NCBI GenBank assembly: GCA_013400115.1
Contig: VXBP01004151.1
Coordinates: forward strand, 372,001 to 436,000
Length of the DNA: 64,000 nt
From: Rhinopomastus cyanomelas
Taxonomy: Eukaryota > Chordata > Aves > Bucerotiformes > Rhinopomastidae
Direction: 5' to 3'
Both the position numbers and the translations under genes were made by a program. The notes under the pieces are model-generated. The model was not told the DNA's origin. It saw only the letters and a program-made list of their open reading frames with translations, and searched no databases. This document shows positions 12,034 to 23,204 of this stretch, one piece after another (position 1 is the stretch's first letter; each line of letters begins with the position of its first letter).

Positions 12034-12268
12034 AAGTTGGAACACAGGAGGTTCCACATAAATATGAGAAGGATCTTTGTCACAGTGAGGGTGACAGAGC
12101 ACTGGAAGGGGCTGCCTAGGGGGGTTGTGGTGTCTCCTTCTCTGGAGACATTTAAAACCTGTCTGGCCGTGTTGCTGTGTGACTGGCTCTAAGTGATCCT
12201 GCTCTGGCAAGGAGCTTGGACTAGATGATCTTTTGAGGTCCCTTCCAATCCCTAATGTTCTGTGATTT
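12034..12268 (+). mobile_element. CR1 LINE, 3' half of an interrupted copy
   Basis: Resumes at AGTTGGAACACAGGAGG and continues through GGGTGACAGAGCACTGGAAG to GACTAGATGATCTTTTGAGG and CCAATCCCTAATGTTCTGTG. It fits head-to-tail with 11279-11640. Confidence 0.9.
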
Positions 12269-13340
12269 GGTTTTAGATAGGAGGAAAACAAAAAAAAAAA
12301 TGAGAGGGGAGGGTCTGTTTACTCAAAAGAATCATCACATTCTGGAATATTGACTAAACACTTACAGATTTACCCAGAGCTTATTCTTACCGGATAACCA
12401 CACACTGGCTTCTTCCATATCCTAATGCCACACCAAATGTTGCTCACTACAGGATAACCTCCCACTTTGCTTACAGCTCAAGGGGAAAACGAACCCCAGA
12501 TCAACACACAAAAACCCAGACCCTTTTTGGTACCCTGCAGACACAAACCTGTGCTTGGGAAACAGCAGCTGTCATCCTTCTAAGGTCTGCACCCCTTTAG
12601 TTACTTGCATTGTTGCTCTCTACCATAATGATTTGTTTTACTTCATTTTATAAAATATTTACTCATACTAGTCTTCCAACCCAAGAAACACAGGAATGAA
12701 CACAACTCCTGTTTCCAGAGACAAAAAGTTACCACTCTCAGCACCCAAGTTCTCATTGTTGGGGATAGTTTTACAATTAGACAGTAAACAGATTTCTGAT
12801 GGACTGAAGTGATCTGTTTCCAGGCTCTCCAATAGGTAGGACTAAAGAGCCTAATCTCTTATTAGAATGCAGGTGTGTTCAATGATTTTAAGAGAAAGAT
12901 CTCTCTCATAAATTGAATTACAACAAAATGTTTACCCAAAACAAACACACAGGTAGAGCCTAACTATCAATATCCTTGTACTTACGTGAGGAAGACAATC
13001 CTTTACAACATCAGTACTAGGCTCAATGCATCACCATTTCTTTCTAGTCAATAAAATTAATATAAAATTCTGTGTGCAAGGATAATGAAGATGGGCAGCA
13101 TTTGAGCTCCAGGACTGTATGTTGTCACTGCAGTCCTACAGCTGGTTGGAAGAAATTCCATATGCAACTGTTTGCCTTCTCATTACTCAAACCCTGTATT
13201 GCAGCACTTCCTCACACGCAGACATACAACATGAGTGCCGTGATTGCATTAACTGAAGCACAGAAGACACCGTGGGATGGAAGGAGAGGTGTTGCGACCT
13301 GCCTCTTGGTTTGGACCACCAGCAGCACAGGTCAGGACTA
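12269..13340. other. Intergenic, AT-rich, no gene
   Basis: Contains an A-run at about 12289-12300 just after the CR1 3' end. No exon or RNA gene recognised. Confidence 0.45.
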
Positions 13341-13431
13341 GATGAATCACAGAACATTAGGGATTGGAAGGGACCTCAAAAAATCATCTAGTCCAATCTC
13401 CCCACCACAGCAGGATCACCTAGATCAAGTT
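13341..13431 (-). mobile_element. CR1 LINE 3' tail fragment
   Basis: Reverse-oriented: ATGAATCACAGAACATTAGG, GATTGGAAGGGACCTCAAAA and CACAGCAGGATCACCTAGAT. Truncated after about 90 bp. Confidence 0.9.
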
Positions 13432-13711
13432 GCCATCTATACAGCATCTACACAACAAAACTTGTTAGAAAAGGTACATCAGAGGGTAGAGTTTATACTG
13501 TGTAGGGCTGCACAGACTATATTATAAAGGATCTCTTTAAGAGGCAAGAGGAAAAAAATAAATCTTTGCTCTTCTTCCCTTACTGCTTGGCCTGATGGCA
13601 TCTTGGAGGCCACCACAGGCTTTTAGATCCCTGGTTTTATAATGTGCCGGCTTTTTTTTTTAAGTTATCTTTAGTATTTAATTATACTCTGACAATAATT
13701 CAATTAGTAAA

Positions 13712-13800
13712 CAGATGAATCACAGAATGTTAGAGGTTGGAAGGGACCTCGAAAGATCATCACAGTCCAACTCGCCCTGCTGGAGCAGGGTAAGCCTACA
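13712..13800 (-). mobile_element. CR1 LINE 3' tail fragment (different subfamily)
   Basis: Reverse-oriented: AATCACAGAATGTTAGAGG, TTGGAAGGGACCTCGAAAGA and CCCTGCTGGAGCAGGGTAAG. The GTTGGAAG start and TGGAGCAGG variant differ from the dominant copies. Confidence 0.82.
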
Positions 13801-15080
13801 GTACTGTCTCAAGATGCCCTACATGGGCTCAAACCCATGACCCCAGGAATTCAGAGTCACACTGAAAGCAAATAAGCTTTTTGCAGCAGACTGAAATGCC
13901 TCTGTGCCTTCTAGAATCTGAAAACAGAGTGAAGAACAAAGACCTAGATGGAAAGTGCAAGCAAGTGTAAAAAACTAAGACCTCACCCTTTCTGTTCTCT
14001 AGAAAGGCGTTCCACCACGCACTGCTCATCCTAGCTCACTGCTGCTCTGTGTGTTGTCTTCCTCCAAGAATGTCAACTTCAGCAGTCACACAAGCTGCAG
14101 ACAGATGGCTTGTCCAGACAGGTTCTCATCTCTACTCACAAGAATTCCCCCAGCACAGACTAAGGGTAGTGTTCAACATTCATTCCCATCAGCGAAACAC
14201 CACTGATTTTGGGTGAGTGCAGAAATTTGTTCAAGTAATTATAGGTGCCTTGATCTTGGGTGTAAAGCAAATAGACTGCCTAGGTTTCTGATTAATGGCT
14301 GGCACCATCTGATCTTAATTATGAGCCAGTCTGCTAACTCCATCTACTGAGAGGCTTACCTCCTTCCCTGCGTCTGACATATGCACCATATGGTTCATTT
14401 TCCAACTGGGAAACACGCTCTATAAACCGATAGCAGTTCTCCCAGGTGAAATACTGTGTTTACAATTCTATGACATAACACAGCTAAATTACTTATGTGA
14501 TCAAGCACTGAATATGAAGAAAGCTTCCCATCTTTTTTTTTTTTTAGGTACTCACAGACTATTTCAGCAATTTCACACTTTCTTTTTCAGCAGGCATTAG
14601 AACCTCTTAACCTGCTCAGCAAGGTTCACAAAGAGAATAAGAAGGTTCCCCATCCCCTTCCTTTCTAAATACTAACATACAGATAAGCAAGCTCAAGGAT
14701 TGAATTAAACCTTGAAAGTCATTGTATTGCAAATTCCTCATTACTGGTTAGATGAGAACAGAAGGTTTATGAAAAGTCTCCATCATTTTTCTTGCTGAAT
14801 ACAAAAGCACTTTAGGCATCCAAATTTAGTCTCTCTCCATCAGCACAGAGACAGGTTGTTACCTGTAAAGGACAGACCTGGAACTGAATCCTACCCAGCG
14901 ACTTCACTGTTCTGTAATTAAGTACAGCTTGCTACCCGAGCCACCCCCCCTCTCACTTATCACATACTTTACACCTCTAGGAACACTGTGTATGCTTCTT
15001 TAATAGCAGAAGTGTGCACTTGTGTACAAACACACGCATCCACGGAACTATCAAAGCTCTAACACACTTCAACATTGTGA
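13801..15080. other. Intergenic, no gene recognised
   Basis: No exon, RNA gene or repeat family recognised. The T-rich tract near 14533-14545 and C-run near 14945 are simple sequence. Confidence 0.45.
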
Positions 15081-15171
15081 ATTGATCTAGGGGATCCTGC
15101 TGTGCTGAGAGATTGGACTAGATGATCTTTCAAGGTCCCTTCCAATCCTTGATGTTCAGTGATTCTGTGAA
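15081..15171 (+). mobile_element. CR1 LINE 3' tail fragment
   Basis: Plus-oriented terminal 90 bp: TTGATCTAGGGGATCCTGC, GATTGGACTAGATGATC, CAAGGTCCCTTCCAATCC and the ending GTGATTCTGTG. Confidence 0.9.
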
Positions 15172-16554
15172 TTCTACAAGTTGGAAGAAGAAATGGAAGC
15201 GTTGCCTCCAGAACAACGTAGCTGCCTGTCTGATCGCTGCTGCTCTGGTTCCTGCACTACAAACACCCATTCTGGCTAGGACAGAATCAAGTTCTGCCTT
15301 CATCTCTCTACTAGTACTGCTACAGAGATTGTTAATTAGTGAGTAATTCGCAGTGTGGATGTTTCTCTCCAGAAACCACATGGAAACTATAAAATATTTA
15401 ATCCGAGCTAATGAGCACTTGTCAGAGTACAATAATTTTGGCTACTTAAGGAAGTACTACTACTCGGTGCAGGCAAGCGCAGAAGGATCTCTCTCTAAAG
15501 CACCCACCCCTCACACGCAGGGAAACGCTAAACATCGAGGTGAATGCACCAGATGGACTACAGGGGTTAGAACTGCCATTTGTGTCTACTACATAGACAT
15601 GTCCTGTCTCAAGCGACAGCACAACTCCCCTCCCCGACCCCATCTAGCAGAAAGACTGCAGCAGGCATCCACCAGGCGAGCTGTGTTATTTTGCATTACT
15701 AAGGGGCTTCGTGTCCAAACAACAAACCATACTCACTGACATTTTCTGTCATGGTCTTTTGCTCTAAACCGAGCTCTGAAGAAATCAGCACTAGCATTTG
15801 GAAGAGAGCAAGTCATACAGAGAACTAAGACAGAAGTAACAGCCAAAAAGCTTTTATCTCCAAGTACCTGTCTGTATCTGCAAAGGTGCAGAAGGGTTGA
15901 CCAAGAGCAGCAAGGACTCTTTCACCAGCTGCCTCAAAAGAGGAGGCACCAGGATGCCTGCCCTAGAAACCACCATGTTACAAGGGTGTGCAAATGAGGG
16001 GGTACTGAGAGAGAAGGGAAAAGTATTTTTAAAGTTCTGCCTTCTGTACAAGCTCCCTGCAGTACCTACAGTTTCGCCACATGTGGTTTTTCTCACCATC
16101 TTGCAGTGATGTTCCTTAATTACCCTGCACAGTAATGAAACACACTCGAAACCGGTTAGAAATCTGCAAAGCAAATAGACTGTGTACGGCACGCGGGGAG
16201 AAGGGAGTCAGCTCAGCTCGCGCTATTCAAACAGAAAAACACGCGTTTCCCAGAGCTCTACCGCTGTCAGGCTGCAGCACGGCGAGGTTTTCAAGTTAAA
16301 TCATTGCATAATATGATGGTAATGAGTTTCTCAGCAATCATTATGTCTCTGTCAGATGGTAATAAAATGGAATATTTGTCTCTGTTCTTGGTGCACTTGG
16401 AAAATATGCAGCTATGCCAGTCCTCATTACGCCTCGATAGAAACAAAGCCCATTAGCACAGGTGCTACACGTTTTAATGAGGGAGACACGTGGGAACTAA
16501 TGCAGGTCAATTATAATGAAATGGCTGCACTTAGCTAGAACTGATAAAAATCTG
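15172..16554. other. Intergenic; candidate conserved non-coding block at about 16270-16550
   Basis: 15172-16265 shows nothing recognisable. About 16270-16550 is repeat-free, with AAATCATTGCATAATATGATG, GAGTTTCTCAGCAATCATTATG, GATGGTAATAAAATGGAAT and AATTATAATGAAATGGC. The TAAT/ATTA density and lack of decay suggest conserved regulatory sequence. It abuts copy A of the 138-bp segment and may include it. This rests on composition only. Confidence 0.4.
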
Positions 16555-16692
16555 GTATCAATGGACTGTGTCACAGGTGCACGGTGCTGGGCTGCTCGCG
16601 GAAGGACTGTAGAACGGGCTTCCAAACGGATGACTCTGCGTAATTGGCAGGCAAGGAATGATGCTGGTATGATAGGTGCTGTTTATCAAGTG
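16555..16692 (+). repeat. 138-bp duplicated segment, copy A
   Basis: Starts GTATCAATGGACTGTGTCAC and ends GCTGTTTATCAAGTG. Copy B is at 11656-11793, same orientation and length. Copy A keeps CpG sites (CTCGCGG, ACGGG, TGCGTAA) that are CA/TG in B, so A is closer to the ancestral form or under constraint. A CR1 3' piece starts right at its end. Confidence 0.8.
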
Positions 16693-16860
16693 GAAAGGGC
16701 TGCCCAGGGGGATTGTGGAGTCTCCTTCTCCAAAGATGCTTAAAACCCACATGGACATGTTCCTGTGCAACTTGATCTAGGTGATCCTGCTCTGGCAGGA
16801 AGATTGGACTAGGTGATCTTTCGAGGTCCATCCCAATCCCTGGTATTCTGTGATTCTGTG
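16691..16860 (+). mobile_element. CR1 LINE 3' fragment
   Basis: Plus-oriented, 5'-truncated at GGAAAGGGCTGCCCAGGGGG. It continues through GATCTAGGTGATCCTGCTCT to GGACTAGGTGATCTTTCGAG and ends TGTGATTCTGTG. The truncation point abuts the 138-bp segment. Confidence 0.92.
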
Positions 16861-18089
16861 CTACAAATGATGCAGCAAAAGGCCATATTTGGCCCAATGT
16901 CTCAAAGTCCCCTGCCAAGCCAAGCTCACCCAGCACTTGTCCATCCAAAACCATATTTGAGACAGAGTGTAGGGCACTTAGCTCTTAAATGCATGCTAGG
17001 CAAAGCATGGTCACCTCAGGCAGAGAGGATACAGCACAACAAGCATCTAAACTACCATCAACCCACTCACCGTGTGGTCAAGGGGACCAAATTTAAGCCC
17101 TTGAGAAGAGATCCTGCCTGCCCCCGATAGACATCATCGCCACTAGCACAAGGCTTGCCTGGCCATGTTTCCACAGCTCTGTCTTAGCGAGCCCTGCAAT
17201 ATGCTGAAGCCATCATCTGCTGAAGATGATGAGGTTGTGAGGACAAGTCCTCCAGGCTAAGCAATGGGCTCACTGATGTTAGCCTCCGTGAACAATAATC
17301 AGAATGTGTTTTGTCTTGGGCTGGCCACGTGGCGTGGAGACAAGGCTGCCTTTTTCTTTTGTGACTTGCATACAGAAAGGAAACACAAGCTGGGCTACAA
17401 GACTGCTCCAAATAAACTCCAGATGAAATCTCCAACTGGCCCAAATTCCCACTGACTTCAGTGGATGCTTTGAACAGGCACGAAGACTGCTCTAAGCTTG
17501 AGAACGTACTCACATATGGGGGCCCCATTTGTTCCTCACTCACCGAGAGCGCGGAATTGCTTCCATGTCCTACACACATGTAAGCAACTTTCCAGATCAC
17601 AGCCACAAAGCGCTAGATAAAAATCATTGTAGAACCTCACATCTTTGACAGCTGTGCTTAGTAGATGATTCATAGAATCACTTTTCTCCACTTATTCATT
17701 TATGTACTTCATTTACCTGGCTTAATCCTTCTTTTCACATTAAGAGAAGTGGCTTTAAATTTGTATTTTAACTTCTTTAATTTGTATTTTCAGCTCTTCT
17801 ACCCGTTATCTTCAGCAAGCTACGATGTTAAATACTTTCTCCATTTAGCCTACAAACCCATGCCTGACACCAAATGGCACCAGATTTGTTGCTGCCGTTC
17901 GTGTAGCATCTCAACACAACCCCTGTCCCTCTGTAGTCTAACTGGCAGTTCACTAAGAGGACCTTCGGGTTTGTCCAGGCACCCTACACATCATTTCCCT
18001 AAAGGATAATGATGAGGAAAATAATTGCAAGTGTACACATTTCTTTGGAAACAGGTTCTTTAAAATTAGAAACTTAATTTTTAAATTTA
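16861..18089. other. Intergenic, no gene recognised
   Basis: No exon or known repeat recognised. 17690-17860 is T-rich on the plus strand (TTAACTTCTTTAATTTGTAT) without a clear motif. Confidence 0.45.
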
Positions 18090-18349
18090 AAACTAGAGGA
18101 AATGGTTGCAAGCTGAGCAGGAGAGGGTTAGGCAGGGCGTTAGGAAATATTTCTTCACCAAAAGGGTTATTGAACATTGGAACAGGCTGTCCAGGGCAGT
18201 GGTGGAGTCACCATCTCTGGAGGCATTTAAAAGGCTGATGGATGTAGTGCTGAGGGATGTGGTTTAGGGGTGACGTGGCAGTGCTGGGTTCAAGGTTGGA
18301 CACAATTATCTTAAGATTTCTTCCAACCAAAGATAATCTGATTTTGTGA
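18090..18349 (+). mobile_element. CR1 LINE 3' fragment (older subfamily)
   Basis: Plus-oriented: GAGCAGGAGAGGGTTAGGCA, TTATTGAACATTGGAACAGG, GCAGTGGTGGAGTCACCATC and GTGACGTGGCAGTGCTGGGT. It belongs to the 'GTGGCAGTGCTGGGTT' type and is more diverged than the dominant copies. Confidence 0.88.
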
Positions 18350-20999
18350 GGTGTTGCCATCCAACCCCTAACGATTTTATCCCTTCAAACAACCATCTGT
18401 CCATCAAACAACCATCACAAACCGCAGAAACATCACGAAGAATCACAATTCATGAATTCTCCTCTCTCCTCTGAAAGATTCACCTCCATTTGCTCTGTTG
18501 TAGTCACAGGAATAGCAATCCTCTTTCTGCCTTACGACCTCCTAAAACTGCCAGGAAATGTACAATCTTTTCGCATCAGTTCAACTGGCAGCCACACTCC
18601 TGCCACAATAGGAATAAAATCATTGTGCAAGACTTCACATCATCTACAGCAGAGAGCTACAGGTGAGACAAAAGAGAAGCCACGTTTGCTCTTCACAGAC
18701 ACTGCCCACACGCACCTCCGTTGTTGCTTAAATATTCTCTCAAATTAACAAGAGATGATCTGTAGATGTTTTACTGCACATTACATCGATCTGCAGTTTA
18801 AAATGGGATCTGGGGCTTTGCATCTCCTGACCGAGATTAGATCATGCCATTGCACAACACCCACTAGTCACTGTAAAGCCAGATCCATAGCGGCAGGCTC
18901 AGCGCAACACGGAGAAATAAATCCTGCCCAGACTAAGTAGCCTTACAGATTTACTCCCTCCCTTGTTTCCTCCAGTCTGTTCAGCTCATATATAAATTAT
19001 AAGAGGCTCTTGTAGTTCGCTATTATTATTTATTTTAAAAGAGCTTATTTAGAAGTTACCAAGAACCCACACACACTTACTCACCGGTGTAATTGCCTGG
19101 AAACTTTTCAGTCTTTCTAGAGCGACACGTCTCACCTTGAAAGGGACATTTGCATTGAGAGTTGAAAAGCATTTCAAAACTCAAGGCTGAGAACACCTTG
19201 GATTGCTATTACTCATCTCTACCAGGCACTGACAGTTTCAAACCTCCCGAGTGCCGAGATAGCCGTGCCATTTCCTAAGGGAGTCGGCTGCTGTGCAACG
19301 CCATTGCTTTCATGCGATAGCGCTTTCAAATCGTTAGCCCACAGAATTCTATACGTATCTGTACACAGGTGTGATTTATAGCTTGTGGGATGGAAAAATC
19401 AGACTTCAAATATTGCATTTAAACAAAACCACTCCACTAAACAGCCCCTCTGGACTTCTGAGGGAAATGCATCTTCACTTTGCTATTTACGCTGGGGTAG
19501 CACAGAGGAGAGATGAGGAAAAGCCTCATTCGTGGTGGGCACTTCATAAATACAGGAAGCAAGTTTTCTCTTAACACTCAACATCTGAGACATCACAGGG
19601 GACTGATAAGGCAAAAAATCAAGGTATAAGCAATTATTACATGAAAGTAACACAACTTTTTTTAAAAAGAAATAAATGGAAATAACCTGCTCTGCCCCAC
19701 AACTCAGAATCTAAATAAGGTCCCTGTAGCCACTAAGGCTGGATCTGTGTGTGATCTGCAAGAATATTTTCCTAACTTTGGAAAAGGACAACAGGTTTGG
19801 GCTGCAAAACAAGAAGGAAAGGAATCAACACCAGGCAGTAACACTTACTGTAAGGGGCCTGCCTAATACAGTGGGATAAAACAAAGAATGAACACAAGAC
19901 ACCAAAAATGCATCGCTGTAATTAGCAACAGGTAACGAGTAAACAAGACGTTCTCAAGGAGCCACACCATAAATACATAGCAGAGATGGCAAGCGCCAAT
20001 TCTGGGGGGCACGGAAACTCAACGCTCCCTAAATCACACCAATATTTACTCAGATGGTCACAGGTCTACCCCATTTAGATCTCAACTAACTTAGCTGGAT
20101 TACTGTAATCCATCCTGCGTAAGTTCTCCTTCATTTATATACCACTGGTTGTATCCCTAGAGTTTTCAAAGGGTTGGTCCTCTCTGGTACCTCATGGAAG
20201 GTGGCTCTATCATAGGAACTCTAGACAGTTTCACTACCCATAACCGAAAGCAAGTACTAAGAAGCTCAGAATGAAGCATCACTGCTTCCCTCACCTCTCC
20301 TCCTCACACACAGACCACACAAACACCTCCATACAGGGTTAAGGACCAACTTAAGTAGACAAAGTAGCAGGAACCAACACTGCACTCAGTAGGTGTAAGG
20401 GTTCATCATTCCCTGGATGATCTTTTCAAATTCTACTTGTCTGCACTAAATGCATCTCAGCCTGAAAATATATCTGCAGCAAACTCATACTCTCTAAACA
20501 ACCTGCTACCTTTAATCACAGCAATCTGCTCCCCCATCATTGTAGCAGAACCACAATTATTTTAACAGGGTAGTCCCAAGGCAATGCAGCCCCAAGACAC
20601 AACAGAGCCCAGCGGCAGGCAGCAACAACTTGAGCTTCCTTAAGAGCTCAGCCGTATCAGCTACACGTGAAGCCAGCAGCAGCACAGTGAGAAAACAAAA
20701 GCTGCCTGCTCTATTTGCTTGCTGTCTTCGAAGTAGAGCACATTCCTTCCACACCCCACCAAAAAAAACCCCACAAATTCACTTTGTTTCTGATTTAACT
20801 ACCAAAAAAGAGAAGACATTTAGATTTGAGTTGGTTTTAAAGTTTGAAAATAAAATTTTCAAATTTAAGCATTTTTGAGTAAAAATATAAAATCAAAATG
20901 TGTTTAACACAACATAAACTCTTCCTTCAGATTGGTCAGGAATCCATTTCTGAAGGGAGCTCAAGGCAAATGTGCCTACAGGTAGCTGCCATCCAGGGG
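18350..20999. other. Intergenic, no gene recognised
   Basis: About 2.6 kb without recognisable exon, RNA gene or CR1. Parts (18760-18960 and 19160-19380) are repeat-free and of even composition and could be conserved non-coding sequence, but I see no specific motif set. Confidence 0.4.
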
Positions 21000-21475
21000 T
21001 AACTGGAAAAACCACCCCAGCCAAGAATGAGGTTCAGCAAAAGGAGAGGAAACCCATGAATTGAAAAAGACCCCCGATTTAATGAAAGAGCAAAACTGAC
21101 ACTAACCCCCGTACAAAGTATGCAAGTGTATACTCAGCTCAGGGAATGTACAGCAGTCACAATGAGCAGGAAAGCAGTCTTCAGGAGCAGAATGATGAAC
21201 AAGGATTTCCAGGGTGGTGAACCTTGAGAGGAAGAGGAGGAACCCTCAACCAGTTGTTATACCCATGAGGTCTGTGGTCTAGGATACAGCTGTGAGCCAA
21301 TTTGGGGCACCTGCACTGGCTTCTGCCTCTCCCAGCTTAAGCTCCTGGCTGACTGGAAACTGCTAACAGCCTGCACACCATGGCTGGGCTAGGATTCCAC
21401 CCCAGAGAAACTGGCAGTTAGCAAACTGGTTTCAGAGTACTGATGCTGATCAGTGAGACTACTGTGACAATGTTA
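21000..21475 (-). mobile_element. Candidate LTR-like element (weak)
   Basis: Distinct, fairly GC-rich block. On the minus strand it would begin TGTCACAGTAGTCTCACTG, an ERV-like TGT start, at about 21473. The other end is not defined. No internal genes or partner LTR. It may instead be unique sequence; an LTR library search is needed. Confidence 0.25.
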
Positions 21476-21560
21476 ATGAGATCACGACACTCTCTAAGCT
21501 AAATGGCCCTGTGGTTTCGGTGCAACAGAATACAGGCACATCCCATGCAATGACCTATAG

Positions 21561-21992
21561 TTTCACAGAGTCACAGAATCACTCTGGTTGGAAGAGACCC
21601 CTGGGATCATCAAGTCCAACCATCTCTCCTACCTTACAACTTCACCCCTAATCCACATCCCTCAACACCTCATCCAAACTATCTTTAACCACCCTTTCTG
21701 TGAAAAGATTTTTCCTATCTAGTCTAAATCTACCCTGTTGTAACTGGAACCCCTTCCTTCTTGTTCTATCACTAATTGCTTGTGAGAAGAGACCAGCACC
21801 AACCTCTCCACAATGTCCTTTCAGGTAGTTGTAGAGTGATGTCTCCTCTCAGCCTCTTCTTCCTCAAACTAAAGAGCCCCAGCTCTTTCAGTCTTTCCTC
21901 ATAAGACTGATTCTCCAGGCCCTTCACCAGCTTAGTTGCCCTCCTCTGCCACTGCTCCAGCACCTCAAGATGTGGCCTCACCAGTGCCAAAT
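21561..21992 (-). mobile_element. CR1 LINE 3' fragment (older subfamily)
   Basis: Reverse-oriented: TTCACAGAGTCACAGAATCA, GTTGGAAGAGACCCCTGGGA and ATCAAGTCCAACCATCTCTC. Further in, LFSLRKKRLRGDI and ATKLVKGLENQSYEERLKEL are the ORF2 C-terminal remnant in a 74-codon open stretch. It ends at CTCAAGATGTGGCCTCACCA. Confidence 0.92.
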
Positions 21993-23101
21993 TCATAGAA
22001 CCATGGAAGGGCAGCTTATCCTGTAGTAGAAATAAAGGCTCCTATAACTAAACTATATTCTCTGTTAGTGGAACTACTGCGTCTTTGTTAGGAAAAGTTT
22101 GTGCCTAGCCCTGATAGGGTTTAAAACAGATTTTCCAACTTTAAAAAGGCCGAGCAGCCACCAAGGGAGGCACAGAATTCCACTATTGTTGTGTTGCTTC
22201 CTAGTCCCCTATCTCTCATAACAAGCCCTGGGACATACTCGGCTGCTGGGAAATGCAATTAAGATTTCAACCCCCCGTTATCGCTGCACTGACTACCCTC
22301 AATACACGCTCACGTGTCTGTGTTCACGACAGAATTTTCAGCCTGGATAAACTGCTCATGGATGATAAGAATCAACTGCATGACTCTCGCTCTTCCTTTC
22401 ATACACAGGACGGAGTTCACAACGTTAACACCTAAAAGCACAACTGACCTTCCTGCTAGCAACTCGTTACGGAAGACGAAGCACTTTTCACCTCAGAGCT
22501 ACTGTTTCAGGACCTCTGCAAATTCAGGCAGCTGTCACTGCATCAAGTGACACCCTCCAGCAGCAGCCATCCGAGGAAAGTGCAGGCAAAAGCCCCTTTT
22601 TCTCCCCCAGTAAGAGGAGGTGCAGCCACATATCTCCTTTTCCCAGTAAGGTTCCTGTTCTCTGCAGCTTCTGCTTCAAGAGGCGTTGATTTAACGGGAG
22701 CAAACAAGGCAAGCTAATTAAATATTATTGCCTAATTAATACGTGAGAAGAAAACAAAGGAGTGTCCTGATCACTCCTTTATTAATCACTTTATATTTCA
22801 GAGGGAACATGTCAGTGTGTTGCCGCTGTTGCATAAGATTATGATGCCTCTAAGTTTTATCTTGTATCTTCAGGCCCTTTTGTGATTAAATGCATAAAAG
22901 CAGGTGGAATAATAATTATGCAATTTATGTTCATACACTTCCTCCCACTGGCATCCTGCTTCTTGACTGAAATTACATTTGATTCATGAACTGCCACCTA
23001 TTAAAGGTGGAGGGACAGACACTGCAAATCCCCGAGAGCAGCCATGAACTAATATTTCAGCTGCACCACGGATGTCAGGTCCATCTGCACACTTTTATCA
23101 C
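21993..23101. other. Intergenic; candidate conserved non-coding block at about 22690-22990
   Basis: About 22690-22990 is repeat-free with AGCTAATTAAATATTATTGCC, CCTAATTAATACGTGAG, GTGATTAAATGCATAAAAGC and AATAATAATTATGCAATTTA, rich in homeodomain core sites, plus a perfect hairpin at 22756-22780. The rest shows nothing recognisable. Confidence 0.4.
22756..22780. repeat. Perfect 9-bp inverted repeat (hairpin) in candidate non-coding element
   Basis: AAAGGAGTG, a 7-base spacer TCCTGAT, then CACTCCTTT. It could form a 9-bp stem if transcribed. It is too short for a miRNA precursor by itself. Confidence 0.7.
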
Positions 23102-23204
23102 TGATTCACAGCATCGCAGAGCATCAGGGACTGGAAGGGACCTCGACAGACCGTCTAGTCCAACCCCCCTGCCAGAGCAGGATCACCTAGACTAAGGCGC
23201 ATGT
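23102..23204 (-). mobile_element. CR1 LINE 3' tail fragment
   Basis: Reverse-oriented: TGATTCACAGCATCGCAGAG, GACTGGAAGGGACCTCGACA and GCCAGAGCAGGATCACCTAG. It retains several CpGs and stops after about 100 bp. Confidence 0.9.

Noticed and set aside
15353..15739. 128-codon plus-strand gene
   Set aside because: Low-information sequence with overlapping frames on both strands; no domain seen.
22756..22780. MicroRNA precursor
   Set aside because: The stem is only 9 bp with a 7-base loop, and flanking arms do not extend the pairing.
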